Shown: piece after piece, positions 19,585-29,101 of the stretch
How positions within the stretch are numbered: position 1 is the stretch's first letter
How the letters are laid out: each line of letters opens with the position of its first letter
Source: Entrophospora sp. SA101
Taxonomy: Eukaryota > Glomeromycota > Glomeromycetes > Entrophosporales > Entrophosporaceae
DNA: 64,000 bases
Direction of reading: 5' to 3'
Assembly (NCBI GenBank): GCA_958430865.1
Contig: CAUDNR010001491.1
Coordinates: forward strand, 1 to 64,000
The notes under the pieces: generated by a model
The model's input: only the letters and a program-made list of their open reading frames with translations
Database searches by the model: none
What the model was told of the DNA's origin: nothing
Program-made: the position numbers and the translations under genes

Positions 19585-21723
19585 TTATTTAGGAGGCTGT
19601 TCTATTTGGATTTGAAGTTGCTGATAATTTTGAAATTCTTGTCTTAATTCTGTTTCATTGCCTTGATTTAGAACTTGTTCAGCAGTTAGTTGTTTGGTAT
19701 CTCTTAGTCAAGCACAGAAGTTATAATCAGTAGGTTGTAAGCCAATATTAATTCATTCTTGGGTTTGGGAGCAGGTGAAGTTTAAGTTAGTTCAGGATTG
19801 GGTTAGTTTTGGGGTAAAGTTGGGGCGAATGTTGGTTCATTCTCTACTTTGATTATTATCTGCTACCGAAGTATTAGCAAATTTATCTAATAAATCAGCC
19901 ATATTAGGGATTTCTGAGGAACCAATTACTTCCTTGGATAATAATTTAGTAATCTGTTTGGTATCTATCATTTTGCTAGTTAGAGTAGCAGTAGGATGGA
20001 TTTGGTAAGGAGTGTTTTGGGAAAAAGTGTTGTATTCTTGTTCTATTTCTTGGTATCGAAGATAGAATTGAGTATCTTCTTTAACACATCCATTATCATA
20101 ATCAATCCAACCATCAATAATTCCCTCCACTTCCCCAGCAGTTGGTCTCTTTTCAGGCTCGGCATCCCAGCATTTTTTAATTAAATCTTTTAATAATTGA
20201 GGGATTTTTAATTCATTTATATTAGGCCGATAGCCTTGACAAATTTTTAAGGTTAATTCCATTTCATCCATTTTAGAATAAGGATAAGCATTAGTTAGTA
20301 ATTCATAAGCCACAATTCCAAAAGAATAAACATCACTTGCTTGGGTATAAGGTTTGCCCAATAAGACTTCTGGTGCTACATAAGGAAGAACCCCATAAAT
20401 TTTACCCTCTTGTTTTTGGTAATTAACTGGTTGACTGAGACCAAAGTCGGTAATATAACTATAAAAATCATTCAATATATTCCCACTATGGAAATCTCGA
20501 TGGATTAGGTTTTGTTCGTGAATATTATTTAATCCATTAACAATACCTCTTAACTTTCTAAGTTTGTCTCCTAAACTTAATTTAGGCTCATTTTCATAAT
20601 CTAATTTATCATAACTACTTTGTAAATATTGTCTTAAATTTCCTTCTTTCTTATATTCCATTACCATCATATAGTTTTTGGTTGTGGGGTTTTGAGAAAT
20701 GCCATAACATCAGATAATGTTATAACTAGTAAGCAAACTAGTATTAGTAATCTCACTCAAAAATTCCCAAGTAATATTTTGAGAATTAGTAAAGGTTTTG
20801 AGAACAATTGCCTTTCTCTTTCACTTAGCCTTATAAACCTTACTAAATCCCCCATCAGTAAGATGTTCTATATTAGTAAACTCTTCGTAAGGAATTCATT
20901 GTAATTTATCTTCATATTTTCTTGTTGGTTGCTTTTCAATAAACTTTTCAATTAATTCTTGCCCCTCTAACTTTTCTAAATCTTTTTTTCATTCTTTTTC
21001 AGCACAAGGTCGACATCATCTTTTGCTAGTATTAGGCTGAAAGCATTTAAGACAAGAACCGTGTTTATCATTTCTCAATCAAAGCTTTTTTAGATTAGGA
21101 TAAGAGATTAAAAAAGAAAAGTCATATTCAGGAGGGAAATTATTATATCTTAAATATAATTCTTCTAAATTAATAGAATTAATAGGAAGAGTAATGTCAG
21201 TTAGTAAATTACGAGAACAACTAATTACTTCTAACTTCTCACAATTAGTTAAATCAAGACTGGTTAATTTATTTCTTCAACATTTAAGTTCTTTAAGATT
21301 AGAAAAATCATTGAGGTTGAGTTTGCCTTCTAGGTATTGTTCACTAATATCTAACTCAGTTATTTCACTTCGGATTTTACTAAGGTTATTTATTCCTTTC
21401 TGATAACTTTCCTCTTTTTTCTCATTTCCTCTTATACAAGTTCCTTCCCTAGGATAATTTTGGTCTAGTCAAGTTTGAGCTAGAGAACAAGGGATTATTT
21501 GGGTTTCTCGTGTTTCGTATTCTTGCTTCTTTCCATTTCATTCCTTATAAGAACCTCCTTTTATCTCTAATTTACTCCTATCTACGGAAGTAGAAATATA
21601 TATTTTTTCTAATTCTTCATACTCACTACAATCTAACACTCCTTCTAATGGTTGGTTTAGGTATATTCTTTCTGTTTTCTTATCGGGATAATTCTTATCC
21701 AATCATTCTTGAGCGTTTACCAT
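19585..21723 (-). CDS. LRR protein fused to a eukaryote-type protein kinase
   Basis: 712 residues. 1-30 and 85-105: cap motifs (NAQEWLDKNYPDKK; TWLDQNYP). 110-220: LRRs. 225-245: CLKC...CRPC zinc ribbon. 290-560: kinase with Gly-loop GGFSKVYKAKW, VLK Lys, HRDFHSGNIL catalytic loop, DFG (ITDFGLS), APE (VAPEVLLGKPYTQASDVYSFG) and CWDAEPEKRPTAGE, all catalytic residues present. The wording of the catalytic core is typical of Glomeromycotina kinases as I recall them. 630-712: shared C-terminal module (QEWINIGLQPTDYNFCAWLR). Transfer from a fungal host is the likely origin of the kinase part. It would phosphorylate host or self proteins. Confidence 0.85.
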
Positions 21724-21851
21724 AATAATAATTTTAGAAATTAAACTTCAACTAAAATATCTTCATAATGCCTAAATGTTCTAAATGCCCTCAACAAGAA
21801 CAACCCCTACTAAAAGAACAATAAAATAACCCTATAAAAGTAGTTTCAAAT

Positions 21852-22304
21852 ATGAATAAAAAAGAGGAAGAAACCTTAACCGAAGACTTAAAAGAAGAAA
21901 AGCAAATGGAAAAACTAGAACCTTGAATAAAGGCTCTTTATAAACAGACTGAAAAGGATCCGAATAATCCTGGTGGTTGGAGTAAATGAAGTCTTAGACC
22001 AAGTAAAAAAGTAGTTGCTGATGCTGATTTCCCTAAAAACATTGAGACAACCCTTTTTATTGGAGGCAATAAAGCTATACCTCTTGATGGGGGAAATAGA
22101 CAGGAATATTTAGATAATTTGATAAAATTAGAGAGTGATAAAGACTGAGAAAAGTTTGGTTCGCTACTTTGTTTAACTGAGGAAGAAAAAAGATTTATCT
22201 TACTTTGTAATCAAGTTCTAGGTTTGGAATTAACTGGGGGAGGGCTTTTAAGGATGTCCTTGGCTGATAGACAGAGGCTTTATGACCGAATAAGTGGACT
22301 ATAA
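21852..22304 (+). CDS. hypothetical soluble protein
   Basis: 150 residues, acidic N-terminal helix then a compact domain (NIETTLFIGGNKAIPLDGGN, FGSLLCLTEEEKRFILLCN). UGA-Trp at three positions. No motif or family recognised. First of four consecutive plus-strand small genes leading to the recombinase remnant. Confidence 0.5.
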
Positions 22305-22330
22305 ACTGTTAAAATAGGGGGTATAAAGAT

Positions 22331-22696
22331 ATGTTAAGAAGAATAGAATGAATAGTAGGACATCATAATATGTATGAAGTTTGTTCCGGCTGTGATAAAC
22401 TACACTGAAGAGAAATAGCAGCTAAGCGCTATGATAACAAGCCCCAACCTATTTATTTAACCATAGTTATTTATAAAAGGGATATTGAGGGAGAAAGAAT
22501 TGTTCCTGAGTTCTATTGCCAGGACTGTGCTATTGCTAAGCATAAAGAAATGGGAACAGAATTAACTGGCTTTTCTGTTTTAGAAAATGGAATAGCTGCT
22601 TCAATGGAAAGGAGTGAGCAATGAAATTACCTTTGGAAACAAATTGAGGAAGAAAAGAAACTAAAATCAAGTAAAGAAATATGACAAAAGAAGTAA
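22331..22696 (+). CDS. zinc-ribbon protein
   Basis: 121 residues: CSGC at residues 19-22 and CQDC at about 66-69 make one two-knuckle zinc ribbon with a beta strand between (IYLTIVIYKRDIEGERIVPE). The 3' end overlaps the next gene by 16 bases, indicating translational coupling. Similar architecture to 22681-23010. Confidence 0.55.
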
Positions 22697-23010
22697 AATT
22701 AACCCTTGGATATGATGGACTTGATATGCCTTGTCAAGGCTGTTATGAGTTGGATTCCCAAATAACTAATTACCAAGCTGTTCGCTTAGTAGTTTTTGAA
22801 AAGGATAAGGAAGGAGTTTATTCTGGTCCTTATTTTTATTGTGGCTCTTGTTCTAATTCTGTCTTAGAAAAAATGAAAATAGAAGCATTTACTATCGGCT
22901 CACCACTAGAAAATGATTTCGTTAAAAATAGGAATATCTATAAATTAACAGGTGGGGAACTGCAAATATATAAGAATTGATTGCTAGTTAGGGGTAAGGA
23001 AAGGATATAA
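22681..23010 (+). CDS. zinc-ribbon protein
   Basis: 109 residues: CQGC at 18-21 and CGSC at about 59-62, with a beta strand between (AVRLVVFEKDKEGVYSGPYF). Same fold pattern as the overlapping upstream gene, so probably a tandem duplicate. UGA at 22978 is Trp and extends the tail. Function unknown. Confidence 0.6.
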
Positions 23011-23048
23011 AATTTAAAAAGCGGACAAGAATTTTAAAATATCTTATA

Positions 23049-23282
23049 ATGGAAAAGGTAAACGAAAAGGTTTGTTGCCTAAAAAAAGAAGAAGTATTAA
23101 ATAAGTTGTCTAGCCAAGGAACTTCCGTTATAGAAAGTGTTTCAGAATGAATAAAGTGAACCAAGTCTAAAAAGATTTGTCAGGAATGTAAAGAGTTTCG
23201 GGCTGATAGTCTTAATGCGATGAATAAGGAAACTACTGAGGCGAACAAAGATACTTATTTAAAAAAATATTTCGCAGTTTAA
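23049..23282 (+). CDS. small Cys-containing protein (77 aa)
   Basis: ATG at 23049, TAA at 23280, two UGA-Trp codons (SEWIKWTKS). Has CC near residue 9 and CQEC near residue 46. Lies just inside the right IS630-type end. Supported by reading-frame density and by the style of its neighbours; function unknown. Confidence 0.45.
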
Positions 23283-23315
23283 TAATGGGTAAGAATATGT
23301 GCCTTTAAAATTAGT

Positions 23316-23723
23316 TTATAAAAAATTAACATTTAATTTGAGTAGTGTAATATTTCTCTGGTAAACTCAATTATTTTCTTCAAATCGGGCTCTTTTCAAC
23401 TGTTCTAATTCTAGTTCAGTTAGAATAGGAAAATATTTTTGCTGAAATTTAGGAATTAATTTTAAAACTTTCTCTCACTTGACCTTGACTTTTTGATAAC
23501 GGCCATAAATAGTAAGTGCTTTTATTCCAGTATAAAGCGAACTAGGTTCATATTTGGTTAAATTATTTCTAACGTATTCCCTTAAATTAGAAGTAGTTAA
23601 GGGTTTTTCACCATAAAGACGAGCGGCCCGGGAATAATTATTAATGGTATTGGTGGCTAAATCTTTTTTTCTTAACCACTGACTATATTTGGCAAGATCA
23701 TTATTTTTCATTTTCTTGTTCAT
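23316..23723 (-). pseudogene. tyrosine recombinase, N-terminal (core-binding) half
   Basis: Encodes a SAM-like core-binding domain of phage/Xer integrases (NDLAKYSQWLRKKDLATNTI...LREYVRNNL...SLYTGIKALTIYGRY), then 'FPILTELELEQLKRARFEEN', the usual link to the catalytic domain. It runs into an IS630-type end at 23326-23350 and stops at 23316. The catalytic half lies at 14574-15074. The start overlaps the small gene 23701-23940. Confidence 0.75.
23326..23350. repeat. IS630-type terminal inverted repeat (right end) with TA flank
   Basis: Ends ...TTTGAGTAGTGTAA followed by TA at 23351-23352. Inverted match to 15062-15086 (CTCAAATTAAATGTTA shared). The two ends bound 8.3 kb that splits the recombinase gene. 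Confidence 0.7.
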
Positions 23724-23940
23724 TTAAATAGTTCATTATTTCCTTATTATAATGCTCGTGTAAGGTTTCTTTTCATTTTTTTAAACAATTATTTAAGCAC
23801 TCACTTTTTTTTAATGGTTCAACATTAGATTGATGAATTTCTAATAATTGGTAAATAGTTTGGCAGAGGGGACATTCTTTCCTAATTTCTTTTTGTAAAT
23901 GTTTTATTTTTTTCTTGTTCTTATATTCCTTAACAGGCAT
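23701..23940 (-). CDS. small CxxC protein (79 aa)
   Basis: ATG at 23940, TAA at 23701. CPLC at residues 25-28 and a later Cys pair (ECLNNC) suggest a zinc site. It overlaps the recombinase start by 23 bases and its own start touches the stop of 23940-24278, so three genes form one minus-strand unit. Confidence 0.5.
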
Positions 23941-24278
23941 TACGATATGTTTTGTCTACTTTTTTCTTGCTCATATACTATATTTATTATATTTTTATGT
24001 GATATCATTTGAGCGAGTTTGATGCGAGCAAGGTAATTTCTTAAGACTACCCGTCGTCCTAAGGCAGTGATACTTTTCCGATACTCTTCTTTACAATTTG
24101 AATACAAATCTTCTAAGCAATTATCACAAATTTTTTTATTAGTTTCTTTTTCCGTTCAATATTCTCAATTATTTTTTAAACTAAATCTGTTTCTTCATGG
24201 CACATATTTAATTAAAAATCATTTTCGACAACGAAAACAGTTAGCGGTTAATGGTTTTATTTCACTTGGTTTGGTCAT
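23940..24278 (-). CDS. zinc-ribbon protein, paralogue of 16263-16559
   Basis: 112 residues: CFRC and CDNC pairs around 'NNWEYWTEKETNKKICDNC', then a basic helical C-terminus (SITALGRRVVLRNYLARIKL). Two copies of this family now sit at either end of the transposon-like segment. UGA codes four of its Trp. Nucleic-acid binding is plausible. Confidence 0.6.
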
Positions 24279-24439
24279 TTAAAATTGGATAAAATTTTAT
24301 TATTTCTTTCTTTTTTCTTCTTGCAATAAGTAGTTTGGTGAGAAAAAAGGTTCGCGAACAAGAGTCAAAACTATATAAAATAATATCATATAGCACTTAC
24401 GGTTTTTAAAAATCTGATTTCTTTGTAAAAATAAAATGA

Positions 24440-24480
24440 TAATTTCTGAGGAAAGAATTCAAATTAAACTATTTTTTTGC
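24440..24480 (+). repeat. direct repeat of 54010-54047, beside the operon breakpoint
   Basis: TTTCTGAGGAAAGAATTCAA here and TTTCTGAGGATAAAATTCAA at 54 kb, both continuing AATTA then T-rich DNA and both 60-90 bases from the rplP 3'-end sequences. Marks both breakpoints of the split ribosomal operon. Confidence 0.6.
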
Positions 24481-24533
24481 TCTAAGATAAAAATTTATCA
24501 AAAGGAGATGAGCCAAGTGCCCTATTTAACGAG

Positions 24534-24938
24534 TTACTTTTCTACTACTTTACACTTGATGGGAAACTTATAACTAGCTTTTTTTAGAATTTCATAGGAA
24601 GCATCTTTGGGTAGTCCTTGAATTTCAAAGATAATCGTTCCAGTTTTTACTACAGCCACTCAACTTTCCACGGAACCTTTGCCCGAACCCATTCTTACTT
24701 CTAAGGGTTTTTTAGTTTTTCCTAAGTGGGGGAAAATTCTAATTCACATTTTGCCGTTTTTTTTGACAAAGGGACTAATTACTTTCCGTCCGGCTTCAAT
24801 TACTCGATTGCTAATGTAGGCTCCCTCTTGGGCTTGCAAACCGTAATCTCCGTAGTTAATTTCGCCGTTCCCTTTGACATGTCCTTCATACTTGACGATA
24901 TGAGAATAACGATATTTAGTTTTTTTCGGTATTAGCAT
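24534..24938 (-). CDS. rplP: 50S ribosomal protein L16
   Basis: 134 residues: MLIPKKTKYRYSHIVKYEGH, then GDYGLQAQEGAYISNRVIEA, MGSGKGSVESWVAVVKTG (conserved GKG loop), and C-terminus SYKFPIKCKVVEK. Length is normal for L16. UGA at 24741 is the conserved Trp. Binds 23S rRNA near the A site. Its start overlaps rpsC by 23 bases. L29 should follow but lies at 54.1 kb on the other strand. A 12-codon copy of the L16 tail sits there, so this end is a rearrangement breakpoint. Confidence 0.95.
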
Positions 24939-25590
24939 AATTTTTATTTCTTTTTTGTCAGATTTTTCCTTTGTAAATTAGCACTTTGATGCCGATTTTA
25001 CCGTAACTGGTAGTCACTTCTTTTCTTCCTTCTTTAATGTTGCTGTCTATGGAACTGAGTTTCATTTTTCCCTCCACGAATTTTTTGGTTTGAGCAATAT
25101 CCGATTCATCTAAACGACCACTAATTTCAATTTTAATCCCTTTATTTTCTCTTTCAAATGCTATATATTTCAGCAAAGTTTTAATTACTTGCCGGGAACG
25201 GGTTCGCTTTTTTAATTGACTGGCAATTCAATTAGCAATTGATTGAGCATGAGTGAAAATTTTTTTTACTTCAATTAGATTTATTTTAACCGCAATTTTA
25301 TCATCATTAATAATTTTGTAGAGGCCTTTCATTACCAAATTTAGTTTGTTATTATCCTCTCCTAGTACTAAACTGATTTCTGGTATATAAAGATAAATAA
25401 AAATATTGTTCTTGGTATATTCAATTTTTAACCGATCAGTATCAGGAAAGAGCGAATGAAGATAATCACGTATTGATTTATCTTTCCTTAACCAACTAAT
25501 TTGTTCTTGCTTTTTTTCAGCAAAAAAATAATTATTTCAATCTTGGTTATAACCTAACCGAATTGCATAAGGACTTGCTTTCTGTGCCAT
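24916..25590 (-). CDS. rpsC: 30S ribosomal protein S3
   Basis: 224 residues with UGA-Trp codons. N-terminal 'MAQKASPYAIRLGYNQDWNN', KH-like central region and the conserved C-terminal block GRLDESDIAQTKKFVEGKM with 'TSYGKIGIKVLIYKGKIW'. S3 shapes the mRNA entry tunnel. The start lies 2 bases after the stop of the inserted membrane gene 25593-26582, so the operon is translated as a packed unit. Ends overlapping rplP. Confidence 0.95.
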
Positions 25591-25592
25591 TA

Positions 25593-26582
25593 TTATTTAA
25601 TTTTAGGATTTTTTGATTTTCGTTTTACTACTACAATAGCAAATCCGATTAAAATAAGCAGTGAAAATCCGATAATTGAATAATTAACTACTTTGCTCTC
25701 AACTGAATTTTCAGTAGCAGAACTATTTTTTTGTTGACTTCTTAAATTTTGAATTTCTATTTTTAATCCTTCTATTTCGGATAAATTCTTATCTTCTTTG
25801 ATTAATTTTTGTAATTGCCGCTCTTTATTTTTGACTTGAGCCTGTAAATCATTGTCATTAGAACTTACCATTAAATTATTTTCCGAACCATCCTTTTTGT
25901 TTGTTAAATAAGTATTTTCATCAGTCAAATTTCAATATTTACGATAATCCTCTTGTCAACCTTTTTCTTTATTTTTTTGTCCTTCTCCTCTTTCTTCTTT
26001 ACAATCTTCGCAATATTTTTCTCCTGGATAAGCATATCCTCAGCAAGCCAACTTTTTTTTATTTCATTTTAAGTCTTCTAATAGTCATTTAACTGTTTGG
26101 GGATTACGAATGTGGTCCTTTTCCTGACACCTCCGCCAACCCCTTTTTTCGGCGGCGGATTTTCATTCTTTAAATTTTTTGCTGCGTTTGTTAATTATTT
26201 TGTATCAGTCGTTACTACATTCAGAAGAACAAAAAATACCATTCTGTTTAATTCTATGACCGTGGCAGCCTTTATTAACTTTTATATGACAAGGAGCGCC
26301 GCCATGGCAAAAACCTAAGGAAAGATTAAAGTTTTCTGGCTCCTTTCCATACTCTTCTTTAAGTAATTTTTTCCACTCTTCATGCTCTTTGAATTCTTTG
26401 GCAGTTAGTTCTCTATTGACAAATAATTTATCACAACGCCGACACCTTTTTTCTGTCTTATTTAGGCAATTATCACAAAAAATTCCCTTCTCTTGATAAT
26501 TTTCCATTTGGTTAAGTTCTCCTAACCAAAAATTTTTTTTACATTCATTACATTTTTGTTGTTGATTACATTTCATTGCCAT
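25593..26582 (-). CDS. zinc-ribbon/coiled-coil tail-anchored protein inserted in the S10 operon
   Basis: 329 residues, not a ribosomal protein. Residues 10-65: CNECKKNFW, CDNC, CRRC (zinc ribbons); 85-125: CHGGAPC, CSSEC; 150-200 another CxxC (CEDC). Residues 245-285: coiled coil. Residues 298-318: membrane helix (IIGFSLLILIGFAIVVV) and basic tail. It lies between rplV and rpsC, where no gene is expected, with 2 bases to rpsC and 36 to rplV, so it is co-transcribed. Same layout as 29102-30178 and 55338-56294. Function unknown; ribosome- or membrane-associated roles are guesses. Confidence 0.75.
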
Positions 26583-26617
26583 ATGGTTTTTGCTATGTGT
26601 TGAATTTTAATATGTAT

Positions 26618-26965
26618 TTATTTTAGTGTTTTCTCCTTTTTACTTAAATGCAAATTCACCAAACTATATCTTTTTCTAATACGATTAGTACGACCCTTAG
26701 CTCGGTATATTACTCTTTTTTGTATTCTCCCCCGGTTTACTTCGATTTTGCTAAGATAGAAATTGGCGGTCTCCTCTTGGCTTTTTTCTAAATTCTTGGC
26801 GGCTCCGGCTAATAGTTTGTGCAGTATTCGTCCGCCTTTTTTTGGTAAAAATTCTAAAATTTTTAAAGAATAATCCAACTCTTTTTTTCGGATTATTTCT
26901 GCTACCAGATTTAACTTTTGGGGTGAAATAGAAATTGCTGAACTTTTAATAATGATTGACTCCAT
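26618..26965 (-). CDS. rplV: 50S ribosomal protein L22
   Basis: 115 residues. Conserved 'SPQKLNLVAEIIRKK', core FLPKKGGRILHKLLAGAAKN and the hairpin loop/C-terminus VNRGRIQKRVIYRAKGRTNR. L22 lines the exit tunnel. Twenty-three bases downstream of rpsS and in the standard order; followed by an alien gene rather than rpsC directly. Confidence 0.95.
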   Translation of the reverse strand: MESIIIKSSAISISPQKLNLVAEIIRKKELDYSLKILEFLPKKGGRILHKLLAGAAKNLEKSQEETANFYLSKIEVNRGRIQKRVIYRAKGRTNRIRKRYSLVNLHLSKKEKTLK

Positions 26966-26988
26966 GAGAAATAAATATACTTAAGATT

Positions 26989-27258
26989 TTAGTGCTTTCC
27001 GGCTTTACCGTGCTGTCCAGACTGACGAGTGGGGGAAAATTCCCCAATTTTATGACCCACCATATCCTGGGTAACCTGTCGCTTAAAAAATATTTTCCCG
27101 TTATGAATAAGCAAAGTGTGACCAATCATTTCCGGACTAATTACTGAACCACGAGCCCATGTTTTAAAGGCCTTAGTTTTTCCTTCTTGGTTGGCTGTCT
27201 TTGCTTTTTTCAGCAATTTTTCATTAACATTTAATGGTTTTTTTAACGAACGAGACAT
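26989..27258 (-). CDS. rpsS: 30S ribosomal protein S19
   Basis: 89 residues: MSRSLKKP start, 'FKTWARGSVISPEMIGHTL' and the diagnostic VTQDMVGHKIGEFSPTR. Head protein near the A site. Separated from rplB by the inserted gene 27285-27921. Confidence 0.95.
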   Translation of the reverse strand: MSRSLKKPLNVNEKLLKKAKTANQEGKTKAFKTWARGSVISPEMIGHTLLIHNGKIFFKRQVTQDMVGHKIGEFSPTRQSGQHGKAGKH

Positions 27259-27284
27259 ATTATATTATTAATTTTAAACTTTGG

Positions 27285-27921
27285 TTATAAGCCAGCGAGG
27301 AAAAGATTTTTGAGGTCTTCATAATTTTCTACTTTGTGTAGCTTTTTAACTTTTGTTCGGATGGACAAAGGAACTTCATCACGATAATCAGAGGAATTAC
27401 TTTTAGGAATAACGATAGTGTCACAGCCTTTTTCGACGGCCGCACTGATTTTCCCTGCTATTCCCCCAATTGATTTTATTTTCCCTTCTTCATAGGTTGC
27501 TGGGTAATGTTTATTAACACACTCTTTCGAACAGAATGCATTATTTTCTTGAATTCAAGAGTGATATTTACCACAACAAGAACAGTTTCCAAATCTTTGC
27601 TGGCAACATTCCGAACAATTATAGACGTTTTCATTTCATCAATCATCATAACATTTTCAAGTGCAAAAAACTCATTGGGAATCCGGGTTAGTCGCATTAC
27701 CAAGATAATTTTTTTCTAATTTTCCGGTAATTTTATCATAGATAAAATGATACAATTGAGAGAGTTTTCTGCATTGGGTGCAAAGGTTAGTCTGTCATTG
27801 GTATTTTTTTGGGCTTGATTTCTTGTTGAGAAAATATCCAAGCAGCGACCACGAATAAGAGAACAACCGCTAATATAGTTCAGTAATTATTCTTTTTATT
27901 TTTGTTTATTTCCGCTTCCAC
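27285..27921 (-). CDS. TM + zinc-ribbon + Lon C-terminal-like protein (frameshifted)
   Basis: GTG start 8 bases after rplB. N-terminal membrane helix (TILAVVLLFVVAAWIF), then at a run of seven A the frame shifts; with one A fewer it continues into CTQC, CTWKC, CSECC, CSCC and CSKEC zinc ribbons and a C-terminal 65 residues that match the last part of the Lon proteolytic domain: SIGGIAGKISAAVEKGCDTI, VIPKSNSSDYRDEVPL, KKLHKVENYEDL. The catalytic Ser-Lys region of Lon is mostly absent (the Lys-bearing GKISAA is present, the Ser box is not). The frameshift may be a sequencing error, slippage or decay. It sits between rplB and rpsS. Confidence 0.65.
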
Positions 27922-27928
27922 TAATGTT

Positions 27929-28780
27929 TTATTTTTTACGACGATTAACGATATATTTATTGGATGGTTTATTTTTCTTGCGGGTTTTTTTACCTAAGGT
28001 TTTTTTTCCTCAGGGACTAAGCGGTGAGGGGTGACCAATACCGGCTTTTTGTTCGCCACCACCATGAGGATGGTCGCAAGGGTTCATAGCTGAGCCTCGT
28101 ACAGTCGGACGAATTCCTCGTCAACGGCTGCGACCAGCTTTCCCTAATTTGACCAAATTGGCTTCACTATTGCTTACTTTACCAATTGTAGCTCGGCAAG
28201 TTGCCAACACTTTTCGAACTTCCTTCGACATTAATTTTACTAAGACATATTTGTTGCCCTCCTCTTTACCAATTATCTCAGCATAAGTACCAGCACCGCG
28301 GATTAACTGCCCACCTTTTTGGGGTTTCAACTCCAAATTGTGAATAGGAATATTAACCGGAATATAAGACAGAGGCAAATTATTACCTATTTTTAAGGGA
28401 ATATTTTCGTTGCTTCCGCTTATTATTTGGTCATTAATTTTTAACCCCTCTGGAGTAATTATGAAAGTAAAACTGCCATCTCGGTAACTTATCAACGAGA
28501 TAAAAGAATTACGATTAGGGTCATACTCAATACTTTTTACTTTGCCTTCTACGTTGTCTTTTTCATAACGTTTGAAGTCAATAACTCGGTAAAATCGCTT
28601 GTGGCGACCTCCTTGATGACGCATGGTAATCTTCCCTTGATTATTCCGTCCTGATTGCGGCTGAATTAATTTAAGAAGTTGTCGGGGGGATTTTTGAGAA
28701 TTAGGAACTAATTTCTCCCGATAATCGATAAGAATAGTATTACGACTAGAATTGGCTAAGGGTTTGACTGTTTTCATCAT
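27929..28780 (-). CDS. rplB: 50S ribosomal protein L2
   Basis: 283 residues. Conserved blocks: [19 protein letters not shown], '[14 protein letters not shown]', [17 protein letters not shown], and the C-terminal [19 protein letters not shown] with SPWGKKTLGK. The RWRG and SPWG tryptophans are UGA, which fixes the genetic code. L2 is needed for subunit joining and peptidyl transfer. Between rplW and an inserted gene. Confidence 0.95.
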
Positions 28781-28786
28781 ATATTA

Positions 28787-29089
28787 TTAATTTTTTAATT
28801 CTTCTTCAAAAAAATTTGCTAACTTTTGTCCCGGCATTAGTTCAACAAAGGCTTTTTTTTTCAATTTGGTATAAATTCTAGTTGGTGATTTTTGTAAATA
28901 GCGAGTTTGTCGCAAAACGGGCTTGTGGCGACTAGTGCGAACTTTTTTTATTTTTACTTGAAACATTTTTTCTAATTCCTGCTTAATTTGAAATTTATTG
29001 GCTGAGGGCAGCACATAAAAAGCATAAATTTTATTTTTTTGGTAAAGTAATTGACCTTTTTCGGTTAAAAGTGGTTTTTGGATTAGCAT
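28787..29089 (-). CDS. rplW: 50S ribosomal protein L23
   Basis: 100 residues: MLIQKPLLTEKGQLLYQKN, 'YAFYVLPSANKFQIKQELEK', VKIKKVRTSRHKP and GQKLANFFEE. L23 sits at the tunnel exit and docks SRP and trigger factor. Six bases before rplB; preceded by the inserted gene 29102-30178 instead of rplD. Confidence 0.95.
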   Translation of the reverse strand: MLIQKPLLTEKGQLLYQKNKIYAFYVLPSANKFQIKQELEKMFQVKIKKVRTSRHKPVLRQTRYLQKSPTRIYTKLKKKAFVELMPGQKLANFFEEELKN

Positions 29090-29101
29090 ATTAATTAATT
29101 T

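Noticed and set aside
15060..23352. A site-specific invertible segment run by the tyrosine recombinase (inverted 16-bp repeats).
   Set aside because: Similar ends occur at the 39-kb element with TA flanks and with the transposase stop inside them, so these are IS ends; inversion between them would not rejoin the recombinase halves.
27476..27703. 75-codon ORF starting MVMRLTRIPNEFFALEN on the minus strand.
   Set aside because: It is a shadow frame of the zinc-ribbon/Lon-like gene 27285-27921, whose Cys pairs and Lon match lie in another frame.
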